Shown: positions 48,917 to 57,070, counted from the stretch's first letter. The stretch is DNA of 64,000 bases from Nitrososphaera sp. (GCF_013388945.1 NZ_JACAEH010000004.1:310001-374000), one strand, 5' to 3'. The notes: generated by a model from the sequence alone, not told the origin. Numbers and translations: made by a program.

Positions 48917-50416
48917 ATGGGTATCGCGATTGACTTGGTTGACCAAAATCCTTGGTGGAAGAAAAGGGAGGTCATCGGCCAGGACAAGCATCTAACTGAA
49001 CTTGAAAAATCCAGTGTCAAATGGCAGCCAAGAATAAGATACAAGTTCAATTTGGGCAAAGACATTGTATACACATTGAGGGGTCCAAGACAAGTAGGAA
49101 AAACTACCTTGCTAAAGAGTATGATTAGAGATTTGCTTGGTAAAGTTCCTGATCCACGATTGATATTCTACTATACCTGCGACCTCATCGACAATCCAAA
49201 GGAGCTAGTAGGTACGGTCAATTCCTATCTTGATTCGACTAGACCAGATAGAAAGAAGAGAGCATATCTATTCTTGGATGAGATCTCATCTGTAAGGGAC
49301 TGGCAAAAAGCGATAAAGCACTTATCGGATACTGGCAAGCTGACAAATACCACAATCATTCTTACTGGCTCCCATACACTAGACATCAAGAAAGCTTACG
49401 AAAAACTACCCGGAAGGAGAGGAATCTTAGACGATGTTCCAGACAAGATCCTTCTGCCTATGAAATTTGTAGAATATGTAGAAACCATAAATCAGGATTT
49501 GCAAAAGACGCTATCTAAGCAACAGATAATTGCATCAGGGCGCAGAATAAAGCTTTTACAGGAACTTAGCAAGGGCAACGTTCCGAAAGAAATCAAAGAG
49601 TTGTCGTTGTATTCTAAGGATCTCGAATTGCTGTTCAACAGCTATCTCATGACAGGAGGAATACCTAGGGTGACTGATGAGTATCTAAGGACTGGAAAGA
49701 TATCAGAAGGCATCTACAGGACGTATATCGATGTGGTTTTAGGAGACCTTGCGCGGTGGAACAAGAAGGAAACTTATCTGAGACAAATCCTGCGAAGGAT
49801 ATTCATTACAGCCGGAAATCCGGTTAGCTGGAATACCCTAAAAGATGACACTGATGTATCTAGCCACAACACCATCGCCGAATATATCGACACTCTGAAA
49901 GACAGCTTTGTCCTGTATTATGTTAGCTTTTACGATATTGCGCGCAAGCTGCCTTCGTATCAGAAGAACAAGAAGATACACTTCTACGATCCATTTTTCT
50001 TTCATGCACTTAGAGCGTGGATAGGTGGTCAAGATCCGTTTGTAGCAAGCATAGAATTTCTAAAGGACTCACAGAATGTTGGAATGCTGACTGAGAGTAT
50101 TGTTGGTTCGCATCTGATAAGACTCGCGTTTTGCTTGAGCCAACAAAAACAGCTCTTTGATTATGAGAATTCCCTTTTCTACTGGAAGAGTAGCAAGGAC
50201 AGAGAAATAGATTTTGTTATCAAGTTAGGCGATAATTCAGTTCTACCAATTGAGATTAAGTACCAATCTAGCATCTTGAAAAGTGATAGGTACGGAATAA
50301 TAGATTTCAAGAAGAGTTCCGGCACAAACAAGGGTATACTATTGTCAAAAGACAAAACCGAAGTAAAAGCAGGGATAGTGACAATTCCTATCTGGATATT
50401 TCTGATGCTCATCTGA
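48917..50416 (+). CDS. DUF4143-family AAA ATPase
   Basis: A 499-residue protein with the layout of AAA_14/DUF4143 ATPases: Walker A GPRQVGKTT (residues ~56-64), Walker B AYLFLDEIS (~residue 116), a winged-helix/helical middle, and the C-terminal DUF4143 region containing a restriction-endonuclease-like fold with SKDREIDFVIKLGDNSVLPIEIKYQ (D...ExK pattern). Such proteins are common in archaeal defence islands and mobile elements; function is unclear. Low-GC like its neighbours; leaderless start predicted by the TATA box. Confidence 0.85.
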   Translation: MGIAIDLVDQNPWWKKREVIGQDKHLTELEKSSVKWQPRIRYKFNLGKDIVYTLRGPRQVGKTTLLKSMIRDLLGKVPDPRLIFYYTCDLIDNPKELVGTVNSYLDSTRPDRKKRAYLFLDEISSVRDWQKAIKHLSDTGKLTNTTIILTGSHTLDIKKAYEKLPGRRGILDDVPDKILLPMKFVEYVETINQDLQKTLSKQQIIASGRRIKLLQELSKGNVPKEIKELSLYSKDLELLFNSYLMTGGIPRVTDEYLRTGKISEGIYRTYIDVVLGDLARWNKKETYLRQILRRIFITAGNPVSWNTLKDDTDVSSHNTIAEYIDTLKDSFVLYYVSFYDIARKLPSYQKNKKIHFYDPFFFHALRAWIGGQDPFVASIEFLKDSQNVGMLTESIVGSHLIRLAFCLSQQKQLFDYENSLFYWKSSKDREIDFVIKLGDNSVLPIEIKYQSSILKSDRYGIIDFKKSSGTNKGILLSKDKTEVKAGIVTIPIWIFLMLI

Positions 50417-50467
50417 AGCATAGTCTATAGCACTGTTCATGGTCACTAAGGACACTGTGCTAAACGC

Positions 50468-50484
50468 TTATCTTGAACTGTTCC
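50468..50484 (+). promoter_or_regulatory. Element promoter motif CTTATCTTGAACTGTTC
   Basis: CTTATCTT (TATA-like, ~30 bases before ATG 50498) is followed directly by GAACTGTTCC; the 16 bases CTTATCTTGAACTGTT recur exactly at 52350-52365. A further CACTGTTCAT lies upstream at 50431-50440. Confidence 0.6.
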
Positions 50485-50497
50485 ATGAATATTATAC

Positions 50498-50719
50498 ATG
50501 GTTACAAAACCAAACAAACAATCCAAGCACGCAGCCATAGTGGCTTTTTTGGCAACACTTGGAGTGATTGCCACTAGCTATGTAGTGCCGGCGCCGGCGT
50601 ACGCGCAGACATCTACGCAGACCATGGACATGACGCCGCTGGTGTCGGTAATAGTGGCAATCATTCCCGTGTTCATCATGATTGCGCTGCTTGACAAGCT
50701 GATGGGAAAATTCAAGTAA
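50498..50719 (+). CDS. Small signal-peptide membrane protein
   Basis: A 73-residue protein with a signal peptide ending near PAPAYAQ, a short mature N-terminus (TSTQTMDM) and a single hydrophobic helix (TPLVSVIVAIIPVFIMIALL) with a basic end (DKLMGKFK). The next gene also ends in a membrane helix followed by a short basic tail. Such small hydrophobic proteins are typical virion coat or pilin-like parts of archaeal viruses and elements. Starts under the element promoter; first gene of a run to 52330. Confidence 0.65.
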   Translation: MVTKPNKQSKHAAIVAFLATLGVIATSYVVPAPAYAQTSTQTMDMTPLVSVIVAIIPVFIMIALLDKLMGKFK

Positions 50720-50738
50720 AGAGGAAGATGATGCAATA

Positions 50739-51422
50739 ATGAAAATACAAGACGCAATCCTGATCGCAGCGTTTGCAGTAGCGGTCTTTATGGCGGCTAC
50801 AGTTCAGTCAATCTACGCCTTGCCTAGCCCGATAGTCTTTCAACGCAGCATACCTTTCTCTGTGTTCAACACAACATCCGCTACAATCTACACCGCAGAC
50901 AAACCCATCTCGCCACCATTTGAAATAGATATTGTGAACCAATTGACTTATGAGGCTACAGGAACCAAGGCAGCAGTGGTAAAGTTCCAAGATGCAACAA
51001 GCGGCCCAATGAATGCGCTTGAGATAAAGGTGTACAACAACAAGGCCATAGACATTCTGTGGACAGACAAGACTACCGGTTCAAGCACAAAGATAGGAGG
51101 GATGACAAGTGAGGACCTGCAGGCATTTCCAAAGGAGATAATTGTAGAAAACCAAGGCTCATCTCTTGACATCAAGCTGATGGATGGTACATCGATCATA
51201 GACAGCTTTGTCCTTCCAAGCAACTTCAAGATAGTTGCAGTAAGCGGGTATGGAAATGAGGCCGGAGTGGCAACTGACGGCTTTGTCACTGTCTATGTCG
51301 GAGGACTGAGCCCGACAAAGATGGTAAGCGTGAGCGTGAACGTGATGGTGCCACTGCTAACCGCGATAGTGACAATAGGAATAGTTTTCACCCTCTTCAG
51401 CAAACTAAAGAAGAAAATATGA
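50739..51422 (+). CDS. Secreted protein with C-terminal membrane anchor
   Basis: A 227-residue protein: signal peptide (MKIQDAILIAAFAVAVFMAA..., cleavage after SIYA), a ~160-residue beta-rich outer domain, and a C-terminal membrane helix (MVPLLTAIVTIGIVFTLFSKLKKKI). The final helix plus basic tail resembles that of the 73-residue protein before it. It begins 19 bases after that gene and overlaps the next one by four bases (ATGA), so the three are one operon. Surface or virion protein; family unknown. Confidence 0.65.
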   Translation: MKIQDAILIAAFAVAVFMAATVQSIYALPSPIVFQRSIPFSVFNTTSATIYTADKPISPPFEIDIVNQLTYEATGTKAAVVKFQDATSGPMNALEIKVYNNKAIDILWTDKTTGSSTKIGGMTSEDLQAFPKEIIVENQGSSLDIKLMDGTSIIDSFVLPSNFKIVAVSGYGNEAGVATDGFVTVYVGGLSPTKMVSVSVNVMVPLLTAIVTIGIVFTLFSKLKKKI

Positions 51423-52330
51423 GCGGCAAAATCCCCTCCCATCAGCTTATTTTTCTGGTTACTGCAATATGCGTAGCGATGACCTTGGCAGTCATGGTAT
51501 GTCTGCCTACGTACGCAGCCAATCCTTCCTTTAATTCTACAAAGGCGTTTGAATACATCGCAAGCAATTACAACTCTACATATGGCCTAGTGAGAGAAAA
51601 CGAAAATACTGACAGGTACTGGCTATGGACCGATAATATTCTCGCTAGCCATGTCTTAAAAGATTACGACTATGCCAAAGCTACAAACATTACCAGCACA
51701 ATTAGACATTATAATGAGCTTTACGACCTTGATTTCAGACATCCGGTAGGCTCATTGTTCGACCAAGTAGCCTTTTTCAATTCACTAACCGATAAGAACG
51801 TGGTAAACAACATCTGGATCTCTGATTCTGATGGTTCTGTTGAGCTAGAATGCAGCGATTATGGAGATATCGCATTTTACAAATCCATCTACTATTACAA
51901 GGCCGGCAAAGTGGCTAATGCACGATCATGCTATGATAAAGGAGTCAACATGTTTGACGGTATTGGCATAAGAGATAAGGCGTTTGCTGCTGACGGGCAG
52001 AGATATAGCTCCTACAAAATTGCACTTTGGAAGATTGCCAGCAACATAACTGGCTTTGGAGAAGCAAAAGATGCGTTGACAATTATCTCGTATATGCAGA
52101 ATTCTACGACTGGAGGTGTCTATACTCACTACCGTGCCGACATGTTGCCGGATAGCCAGACTAATGTTGAAACAACTTCGTTAGCAATACTGGCTTACAA
52201 AGGCATGGCATTTTCTGATGGAATAGCCAAGCCGGTTGATGGCAGCGATGTGCAACTACCTGTACTGCTGGTTGGAATGTTTATTGTTCTTGGTTTTGCG
52301 ATAATCTTATTAAAACGGTTCAGAAAATGA
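51419..52330 (+). CDS. Secreted, C-terminally anchored helical-repeat protein
   Basis: A 303-residue protein with an N-terminal signal peptide (LIFLVTAICVAMTLAVMVCLPTYA), a long outer domain rich in Tyr and helix pairs (a possible alpha/alpha toroid), and a C-terminal membrane helix with basic end (LLVGMFIVLGFAIILLKRFRK). Third gene of the operon and third with a C-terminal helix plus Lys/Arg tail. Potential surface or virion component. No enzyme motif is recognised. Confidence 0.6.
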   Translation: MSGKIPSHQLIFLVTAICVAMTLAVMVCLPTYAANPSFNSTKAFEYIASNYNSTYGLVRENENTDRYWLWTDNILASHVLKDYDYAKATNITSTIRHYNELYDLDFRHPVGSLFDQVAFFNSLTDKNVVNNIWISDSDGSVELECSDYGDIAFYKSIYYYKAGKVANARSCYDKGVNMFDGIGIRDKAFAADGQRYSSYKIALWKIASNITGFGEAKDALTIISYMQNSTTGGVYTHYRADMLPDSQTNVETTSLAILAYKGMAFSDGIAKPVDGSDVQLPVLLVGMFIVLGFAIILLKRFRK

Positions 52331-52349
52331 CATAGAACCGTGCATCATA

Positions 52350-52368
52350 CTTATCTTGAACTGTTACT
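52350..52368 (+). promoter_or_regulatory. Element promoter motif (second copy)
   Basis: CTTATCTTGAACTGTT is identical to the motif at 50468 and stands at the same distance (~30 bases) from its ATG (52381); AACTGTTACT continues to 52368. ACCGTGCATCATA precedes it, closely matching ACGGTGCATCATA at 54458-54470. Confidence 0.65.
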
Positions 52369-52380
52369 AACGTAGTTTGT

Positions 52381-53892
52381 ATGCGTGAATGCGCATACAA
52401 GGCAAACAAAACGAAAGAAGCCGCACTAGCTCTTGCAGCTATTGCGCTGGTTCTGTCAGCCTCACTTTTTGTCATGCCTGTACAGCAGGCTGCGGCTGCC
52501 GGACCATCACATACAAGCATACAGACAAGGCTGAATCTGGCAAAGGGATTCATCGACAACATATACAAGAACACATACAACGCAGAAGTTGATACAACAA
52601 ATGAAGCATTGTTAGCAGAGTATCCTTCGATACCTATCTGGGTCGTACACTCTGATGGCAGAAGGATAGCAGCTGGAGAAGATGTCAACGTCAAACTCGA
52701 CATAAAGACAAGCTACATTGATGCATACAGCGAGACGGGAACAGACACAATACAGTACCAGATTAGGTTCAGGACAGTAGATGTTTTCGGCTCGACTTGG
52801 GACAAAGTGCCTCTGCTGTTTGTCACCGTAGACTATGACTATGGCACAAATAGGAATGTAAAAGTTACTGTAAAGAACCAGCAGTGGGATTCCAACTCTA
52901 AAGTCTCATGGGCTGATGTCTACTTGGGATCTACCTATCTTGGCAGGGCAAGCTCTTCAAATGTCGGCACAACTTGGACATATACAAGTTCAGTCAACTT
53001 TGGCAACGACAACTTCTTCAGGTCACATAGGTACATTGAAAGGCATGGCACGCAACTTGGCATGGAATACTACAACATCTACGACACCAATAGAGCTCTT
53101 GCGCTGGGAGCAAGGCTAAGCAACCAAGGATATACTTTACACAAAGACATCTATGCTCCAATGTTTGGCAGTGGCTACAGCTTGCCGTACAACTATCTGT
53201 ATGAATCGGGATCGACAGGCGTGTACCGGGATTGCTATACAGAGCCTACAAAACATGACAGGTCGTATCAGTACCATAGCAAGGTTTGCAACAATGTGGA
53301 TCTGTACATCTACAACTCCGCAAATGGCGATTGGCTAGTTCCTATGCTGTGGGCTCTGCACTTGTTGAACAAGGGAGTTGGACCAGACACACCTATGTAC
53401 GATGGATGGAATACAAGGTCGCCAAGGCAGGTTGCAAGGATGGCAGAATCGCACTGGATTGCAGATTATGGCATTGCATCGCCAACTAGCAGCACTGTAG
53501 CTAGCGGAGTCAGAACGGCTGCATTTCTGGCACTTGAGACAAAACTTGGATATGGCCTAGGCGATACTACCAGTAAGACATATGCAGACAAGGCAGCAAC
53601 CGCGCTATTGAACCCGCAAGTTGGCAGCAGCCAAGTCATAAGAGAGAATGAGGATGGCAGCAGCACTACATTCACAAGGCCGCTGTTCAAGGGAGGATTT
53701 CTGACAGCATGGAATGGCTACAACATGGTGGCAAAGAAATCAATTCTGCAACAGATAGCAGATTGGTTCAACCAACCCGATGAGACGCCCGATGTTAAGC
53801 CGTCAAATGCAGAAACAACGATAACCATCGCACAATCACTACGTGTCTATGACTGCTATGTCAATGGATACAACTGCCTGAACGTGCCATAG
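52381..53892 (+). CDS. Large secreted protein of the element
   Basis: A 503-residue protein with a signal peptide (KEAALALAAIALVLSASLFVM, cleavage after QQAAAA). The mature chain is rich in Tyr, Asn, Ser and Thr; it has one pair of well-spaced cysteines in the middle (DCYTEP to KVC) and another at the C-terminus (DCYVNGYNC). No C-terminal membrane helix, unlike its neighbours, so it is probably released or attached to them. No domain is recognised; composition resembles archaeal surface or virion proteins. Confidence 0.65.
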   Translation: MRECAYKANKTKEAALALAAIALVLSASLFVMPVQQAAAAGPSHTSIQTRLNLAKGFIDNIYKNTYNAEVDTTNEALLAEYPSIPIWVVHSDGRRIAAGEDVNVKLDIKTSYIDAYSETGTDTIQYQIRFRTVDVFGSTWDKVPLLFVTVDYDYGTNRNVKVTVKNQQWDSNSKVSWADVYLGSTYLGRASSSNVGTTWTYTSSVNFGNDNFFRSHRYIERHGTQLGMEYYNIYDTNRALALGARLSNQGYTLHKDIYAPMFGSGYSLPYNYLYESGSTGVYRDCYTEPTKHDRSYQYHSKVCNNVDLYIYNSANGDWLVPMLWALHLLNKGVGPDTPMYDGWNTRSPRQVARMAESHWIADYGIASPTSSTVASGVRTAAFLALETKLGYGLGDTTSKTYADKAATALLNPQVGSSQVIRENEDGSSTTFTRPLFKGGFLTAWNGYNMVAKKSILQQIADWFNQPDETPDVKPSNAETTITIAQSLRVYDCYVNGYNCLNVP

Positions 53893-53945
53893 ATAAACAT
53901 ACAAAAAGCCTTTAATCTTTCATTCCCTTTTTCTTTTGTCACCAT

Positions 53946-54050
53946 ATGACCAGAAAATACAAGTTTCTAATTGCTGGCTTGGCATCATTTGCAATCTTGG
54001 TATATGTTGGCCTGTCTTGGATAATTGCTGTCGGGGCCGCGCCACCATAA
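53946..54050 (+). CDS. Small single-helix membrane protein (34 aa)
   Basis: ATG at 53946 to TAA at 54048-54050. Positive N-terminus (MTRKYK) then a hydrophobic stretch (FLIAGLASFAILVYVGLSWIIAV). A TATA-like CTTTAATC lies ~28 bases upstream at about 53915-53922, which supports a leaderless start. Fits the set of membrane proteins in this part of the element. Confidence 0.5.
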   Translation: MTRKYKFLIAGLASFAILVYVGLSWIIAVGAAPP

Positions 54051-54063
54051 AGAAAAATGATGG

Positions 54064-54444
54064 CTAGAGAGTAGCAATTTTTGGCTTCTTTATCTCGCCG
54101 GCAAGCATTAACTTTCTGACTTCATCCAAGCTTAGAGCAAAGCCTATGTGTATGCACTCATCGCTTTCGCATGCAGGACATCGCAGCTCGCCATCAACTA
54201 TTCTCACTTCGATTATCTGCCGCTTTTTGCTGTCAAATATCCCGACTTTGTCATCATACAGTCCAAATTTAGAAAGCCTGGGCATTTTCTTGCTCCATTC
54301 CCTGTGGAGGTTGAGCAGGTATTCTAGGAACATGTTAAGCCCAACATCGGTCTTTGAAGACGTAGAAAGCTTTTGCCTCTCCTGCATGATCTCTTCAAAG
54401 ACTTTTTCGCTTACCGTTAACGACTTTTGGCCAGTTCGTGGCAT
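54064..54444 (-). CDS. Small DNA-binding-type regulator of the element (RHH-like N-terminus, zinc-site C-terminus)
   Basis: From the ATG at 54444 a 126-residue protein starting MPRTGQKSLTVSEKVFEEIMQER, an N-terminus closely matching MPRYNQKSITVSISLKNKI of the ribbon-helix-helix protein at 54610. A C-terminal region carries LRCPACESDECIHIGFAL (three Cys and one His, a probable zinc site). ATG 54444 is favoured over GTG 54459 because the TATA box TTTAAATA (54470-54478 read on this strand) is ~26-30 bases upstream. A likely repressor acting on the shared promoter motif. Confidence 0.65.
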   Translation of the reverse strand: MPRTGQKSLTVSEKVFEEIMQERQKLSTSSKTDVGLNMFLEYLLNLHREWSKKMPRLSKFGLYDDKVGIFDSKKRQIIEVRIVDGELRCPACESDECIHIGFALSLDEVRKLMLAGEIKKPKIATL

Positions 54445-54457
54445 TGATAAGTTATAC

Positions 54458-54488
54458 ACGGTGCATCATATTTAAATTGAACGGTTAC
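54458..54488. promoter_or_regulatory. Element promoter motif (third copy, reverse orientation)
   Basis: ACGGTGCATCATA-TTTAAATT-GAACGGTTAC matches the copy at 52337-52367 (ACCGTGCATCATA-CTTATCTT-GAACTGTTAC) in order and spacing, but the gene it serves (start 54444) lies to the left, on the minus strand. Confidence 0.65.
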
Positions 54489-54560
54489 AATTACGGTAAC
54501 TGTCCCCTGCCTTTAACCATTTTTCGGAACGAATTGCACCGTTCATAAGAATAAAAAGAC

Positions 54561-54575
54561 ACGGTTACTTTATAT
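54561..54575 (+). promoter_or_regulatory. Element promoter for the RHH-recombinase operon
   Basis: ACGGTTAC (54561-54568) runs straight into a TATA box CTTTATAT (54568-54575), ~35-40 bases before the GTG at 54610. A regulator bound to ACGGTTAC would cover the TATA box. Confidence 0.55.
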
Positions 54576-54609
54576 ACAAGCGAACTGCTATTACTATTGG
54601 CGATGCACA

Positions 54610-54783
54610 GTGCCACGGTACAACCAGAAGTCAATAACCGTGTCGATAAGCTTGAAGAACAAGATCAGGGATTACATGAAGGACTATGGCTTTCGCAGCC
54701 AGCCGCAGGCGATAGAAGATGCGCTGGAATTGGCAAAGTCGGTACGGGCTGCGGCAAAGAAAAAGGAGGCTGCGGTTAACTAA
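54610..54783 (+). CDS. Ribbon-helix-helix DNA-binding protein (57 aa, GTG start)
   Basis: GTG 54610 to TAA 54781-54783 gives 57 residues beginning MPRYNQKSITVSISLKNKI; the strand-helix-helix pattern (SITVSIS; KNKIRDYMKDYGF; QAIEDALELAKSVRAA) is that of MetJ/Arc-type repressors. Its TAA overlaps the ATG of the recombinase (TAATG), so the two are translationally coupled. The N-terminus matches that of the regulator encoded divergently at 54064-54444. An overlapping frame at 54597-54779 lacks such features. A likely regulator or excision factor of the element. Confidence 0.7.
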   Translation: MPRYNQKSITVSISLKNKIRDYMKDYGFRSQPQAIEDALELAKSVRAAAKKKEAAVN

Positions 54784-56189
54784 TGGCTCAATCAGATGCA
54801 ATATTGGAAAAAAGCGATCGCGCTCAAAAGCTTGATGTCCAAAAAATTGAAAGAAAAAAGAGTCGCCTAAGAGTCAAGGGCATCAAAGTCAAAGACAGGG
54901 AAAAGATCAAAGAAGCTATTATGATCAGTATCCAAAAAGGCAATTACACTACGCGCGAGATCGGCCTTGACATCGGCAAAGACTACAGCACTGTATCGCG
55001 ATACTTATCAGAAATGGAAGCTGATGCAAAGTGGGGAGTAAAGCGCGATTCAAATGGCAACATCGTCATGTCGCTCCAGGAGCAGCTGGCACATGAATAT
55101 GCCAAGCTTCAGAATGAAAAGTTCAATCAGCTCCCATCAATTCAGAAATGGATAACATATCTGAAATCAGCAAAGACTCCAGCTACCAGAATCAGGTACA
55201 TGATAAACATCATTCATGGCATATCGGACCAGCTGATGGTGATGCCAGAAACTCTGGTTAGCCACGGCGTTCCAATAGACGCAGCAAAGCGCAAAGAGAT
55301 AGCCATCGAATACTGGCAGAACTTCCTTGCATGGTTCAATACTGCTTATCCACAGATGCAGCGCACAAATACCATCGTTGCGTACCGCAGCTTTTTGTCA
55401 GCCCACAGCATCAACTTCGCTCATGGCGAAGGCAAGCGGTACGGTCTTTCAACCACGTCCGAGAAGCTTGGCGAGTACAAGGAAATCATGCTTACGCCGG
55501 AGCAGATTGAGATGGTAAACAGGCGGCTGGAAAATGAGAAGGACTGGGAGGCATGGTCGTTCATGAACATCGACCTGCATACCGGAGCTAGAGCGTTTGC
55601 AATGGCATCCATGAGCTGGGACAGGGTAGCAATGTCTCCCGTTTTCCGGGTAGAGCAGTTTGAGCCCAAGATAAAGAAAGGCTCATGGTATCTGACAAGG
55701 GAAGGAAAGTGGTGGGTCAAGTACCCAACAGAAGAATGCCGCGCTATTGTTGAAACAGCTCATGATAGGCTGCCAAAAAGAGATTTCATGTTCTTTGACG
55801 ATGCTCGCAGTGACAAGGCGAATTGTCTGAAGGCCCACTATTTTGCGAAGAGAATGACGGCTAGGTTCAGAAAGATATTTTCAGAGCTTGACAAAAGAAG
55901 CTGGCTAAATGAAAAAACCAGGATCTACGCATTGGGAGACGCATTGTACTTTGATGGCCGTCCATTGCACCTGTTCAGGCACACGATGGCTCAATACTAT
56001 CTTGCAGCAACGAATTGGTCACTTGCTTATGTGGCAAGCTTAGGTGGATGGGAAAATACAGAGATATTGAACAAGTGCTATGGTGGGATACCTGAGCATA
56101 TTAAAGCTCAGATTGCTAAATCGTTACATGTAAAATTTGATACTATGAACTTGAACTCCTCACTAATGGTAGAGTCGCTGAAATTCTAG
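54783..56189 (+). CDS. HTH-tyrosine recombinase (integrase) of the element
   Basis: A 468-residue integrase. An N-terminal helix-turn-helix (YTTREIGLDIGKDYSTVSRYLSEM, residues ~55-78) is fused to a tyrosine-recombinase body with catalytic Arg 270 (HTGARAF), a beta-hairpin Lys (region EPKIKKGSWYL), HLFRH (His 396, Arg 399), a Trp in LGGWENTE and the nucleophile Tyr 433 (NKCYGG). This complete R-K-HxxR-W-Y set predicts an active enzyme that inserts or excises the element at an attachment site. The att site was not found. Coupled to the RHH gene upstream. Confidence 0.85.
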   Translation: MAQSDAILEKSDRAQKLDVQKIERKKSRLRVKGIKVKDREKIKEAIMISIQKGNYTTREIGLDIGKDYSTVSRYLSEMEADAKWGVKRDSNGNIVMSLQEQLAHEYAKLQNEKFNQLPSIQKWITYLKSAKTPATRIRYMINIIHGISDQLMVMPETLVSHGVPIDAAKRKEIAIEYWQNFLAWFNTAYPQMQRTNTIVAYRSFLSAHSINFAHGEGKRYGLSTTSEKLGEYKEIMLTPEQIEMVNRRLENEKDWEAWSFMNIDLHTGARAFAMASMSWDRVAMSPVFRVEQFEPKIKKGSWYLTREGKWWVKYPTEECRAIVETAHDRLPKRDFMFFDDARSDKANCLKAHYFAKRMTARFRKIFSELDKRSWLNEKTRIYALGDALYFDGRPLHLFRHTMAQYYLAATNWSLAYVASLGGWENTEILNKCYGGIPEHIKAQIAKSLHVKFDTMNLNSSLMVESLKF

Positions 56190-56287
56190 TGGTAAATTAG
56201 GAGGCACTGCATCAGGTATTACAATTCGAGTGGCCTTGCATGAAGACATCCTACTCTGATTATCTACATATTGGTTCTACGCTGGAA

Positions 56288-57070
56288 TTAGTCCTCAACT
56301 CTTGGAGCCATAAAGAACTCTATCTTGACTGCATTTGGAAGAGCAAATATGAGTTTCAGCGGCATCTTTGAGGTAAACTCTGCTGTCACTTTTTCTGACG
56401 AGGCTCCAACTGCCTTTACCATCTTGGACATGAATTCAGAACTATAGGTCGCCTTGCTGGGTTTGGTAACCGATATCTCGTTTAGGTTTTCAATGCCGCT
56501 CTTGTCATCCAAAGTGACTGTAGCCTCACCTGAATCGCCCCTTGTACTGCAAATGACTTTCTTGTCTTCTGTAGTCTCTATTGTAATCTTGTCAGATACA
56601 ACTTCGATATCGCTTAAGATTCTGTCAAGTATAGCAGGAGCCATTACCAGCCTGCTGCCAAATTCCAGCTTTGGAAGTGGGGTTGAAGATCCGCTGCTGC
56701 TTTCTATCAGTCTTAACTTGTAACTTCTGGTATAGCCGCCTGATGTCTTTATGTTCAGCATGCTGTCTTGGAGGCCAAGCTCCACTGAATCGCTAGTACC
56801 TGCTCTTTTGATTACTTTGGCAAAGTCGTCAACTCGGAAGCCGAACTTGACTTGAGAAGGACATTCATACTTTTCAAATGCAACTGCAGGACAGCTTATA
56901 TCAATAAGCGCGATATGCGATGGGTCCATTGACCTGAACTGTAAACCTTCGCTAGTGGCTTCAAAGTGTGCTTCATCGACAATTGTCATTATTGCTGAAG
57001 AAATAGACTTCCAGAGATCGGCGGTTCGTGTAGTAGCTGAAAATTGAAGCTGAACCTCTTCCTTTGCCAT
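56288..57070 (-). CDS. pcn: Sliding clamp PCNA
   Basis: A 260-residue PCNA, the trimeric ring that holds DNA polymerases and repair enzymes on DNA. Typical stretches are WKSISSAIMTIVDEAHFEATSEGLQFRSMDPSHIALIDISCP, the centre-loop FGFRVDDFAKVIKRA and the terminal FFMAPRVED. Composition is lower in GC than the backbone genes and it stands between the recombinase and the restriction-like genes. It is either the host's only copy in an AT-richer stretch or an extra copy carried by the island; archaeal viruses are known to encode PCNA. Confidence 0.93.
   Translation of the reverse strand: MAKEEVQLQFSATTRTADLWKSISSAIMTIVDEAHFEATSEGLQFRSMDPSHIALIDISCPAVAFEKYECPSQVKFGFRVDDFAKVIKRAGTSDSVELGLQDSMLNIKTSGGYTRSYKLRLIESSSGSSTPLPKLEFGSRLVMAPAILDRILSDIEVVSDKITIETTEDKKVICSTRGDSGEATVTLDDKSGIENLNEISVTKPSKATYSSEFMSKMVKAVGASSEKVTAEFTSKMPLKLIFALPNAVKIEFFMAPRVED

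Noticed and set aside
54597..54779. 60-residue open frame before the recombinase
   Set aside because: It overlaps, in another phase, the 57-residue ribbon-helix-helix frame that starts at GTG 54610 and is coupled to the recombinase by TAATG; the 60-residue product is Gly/Cys-rich and featureless.
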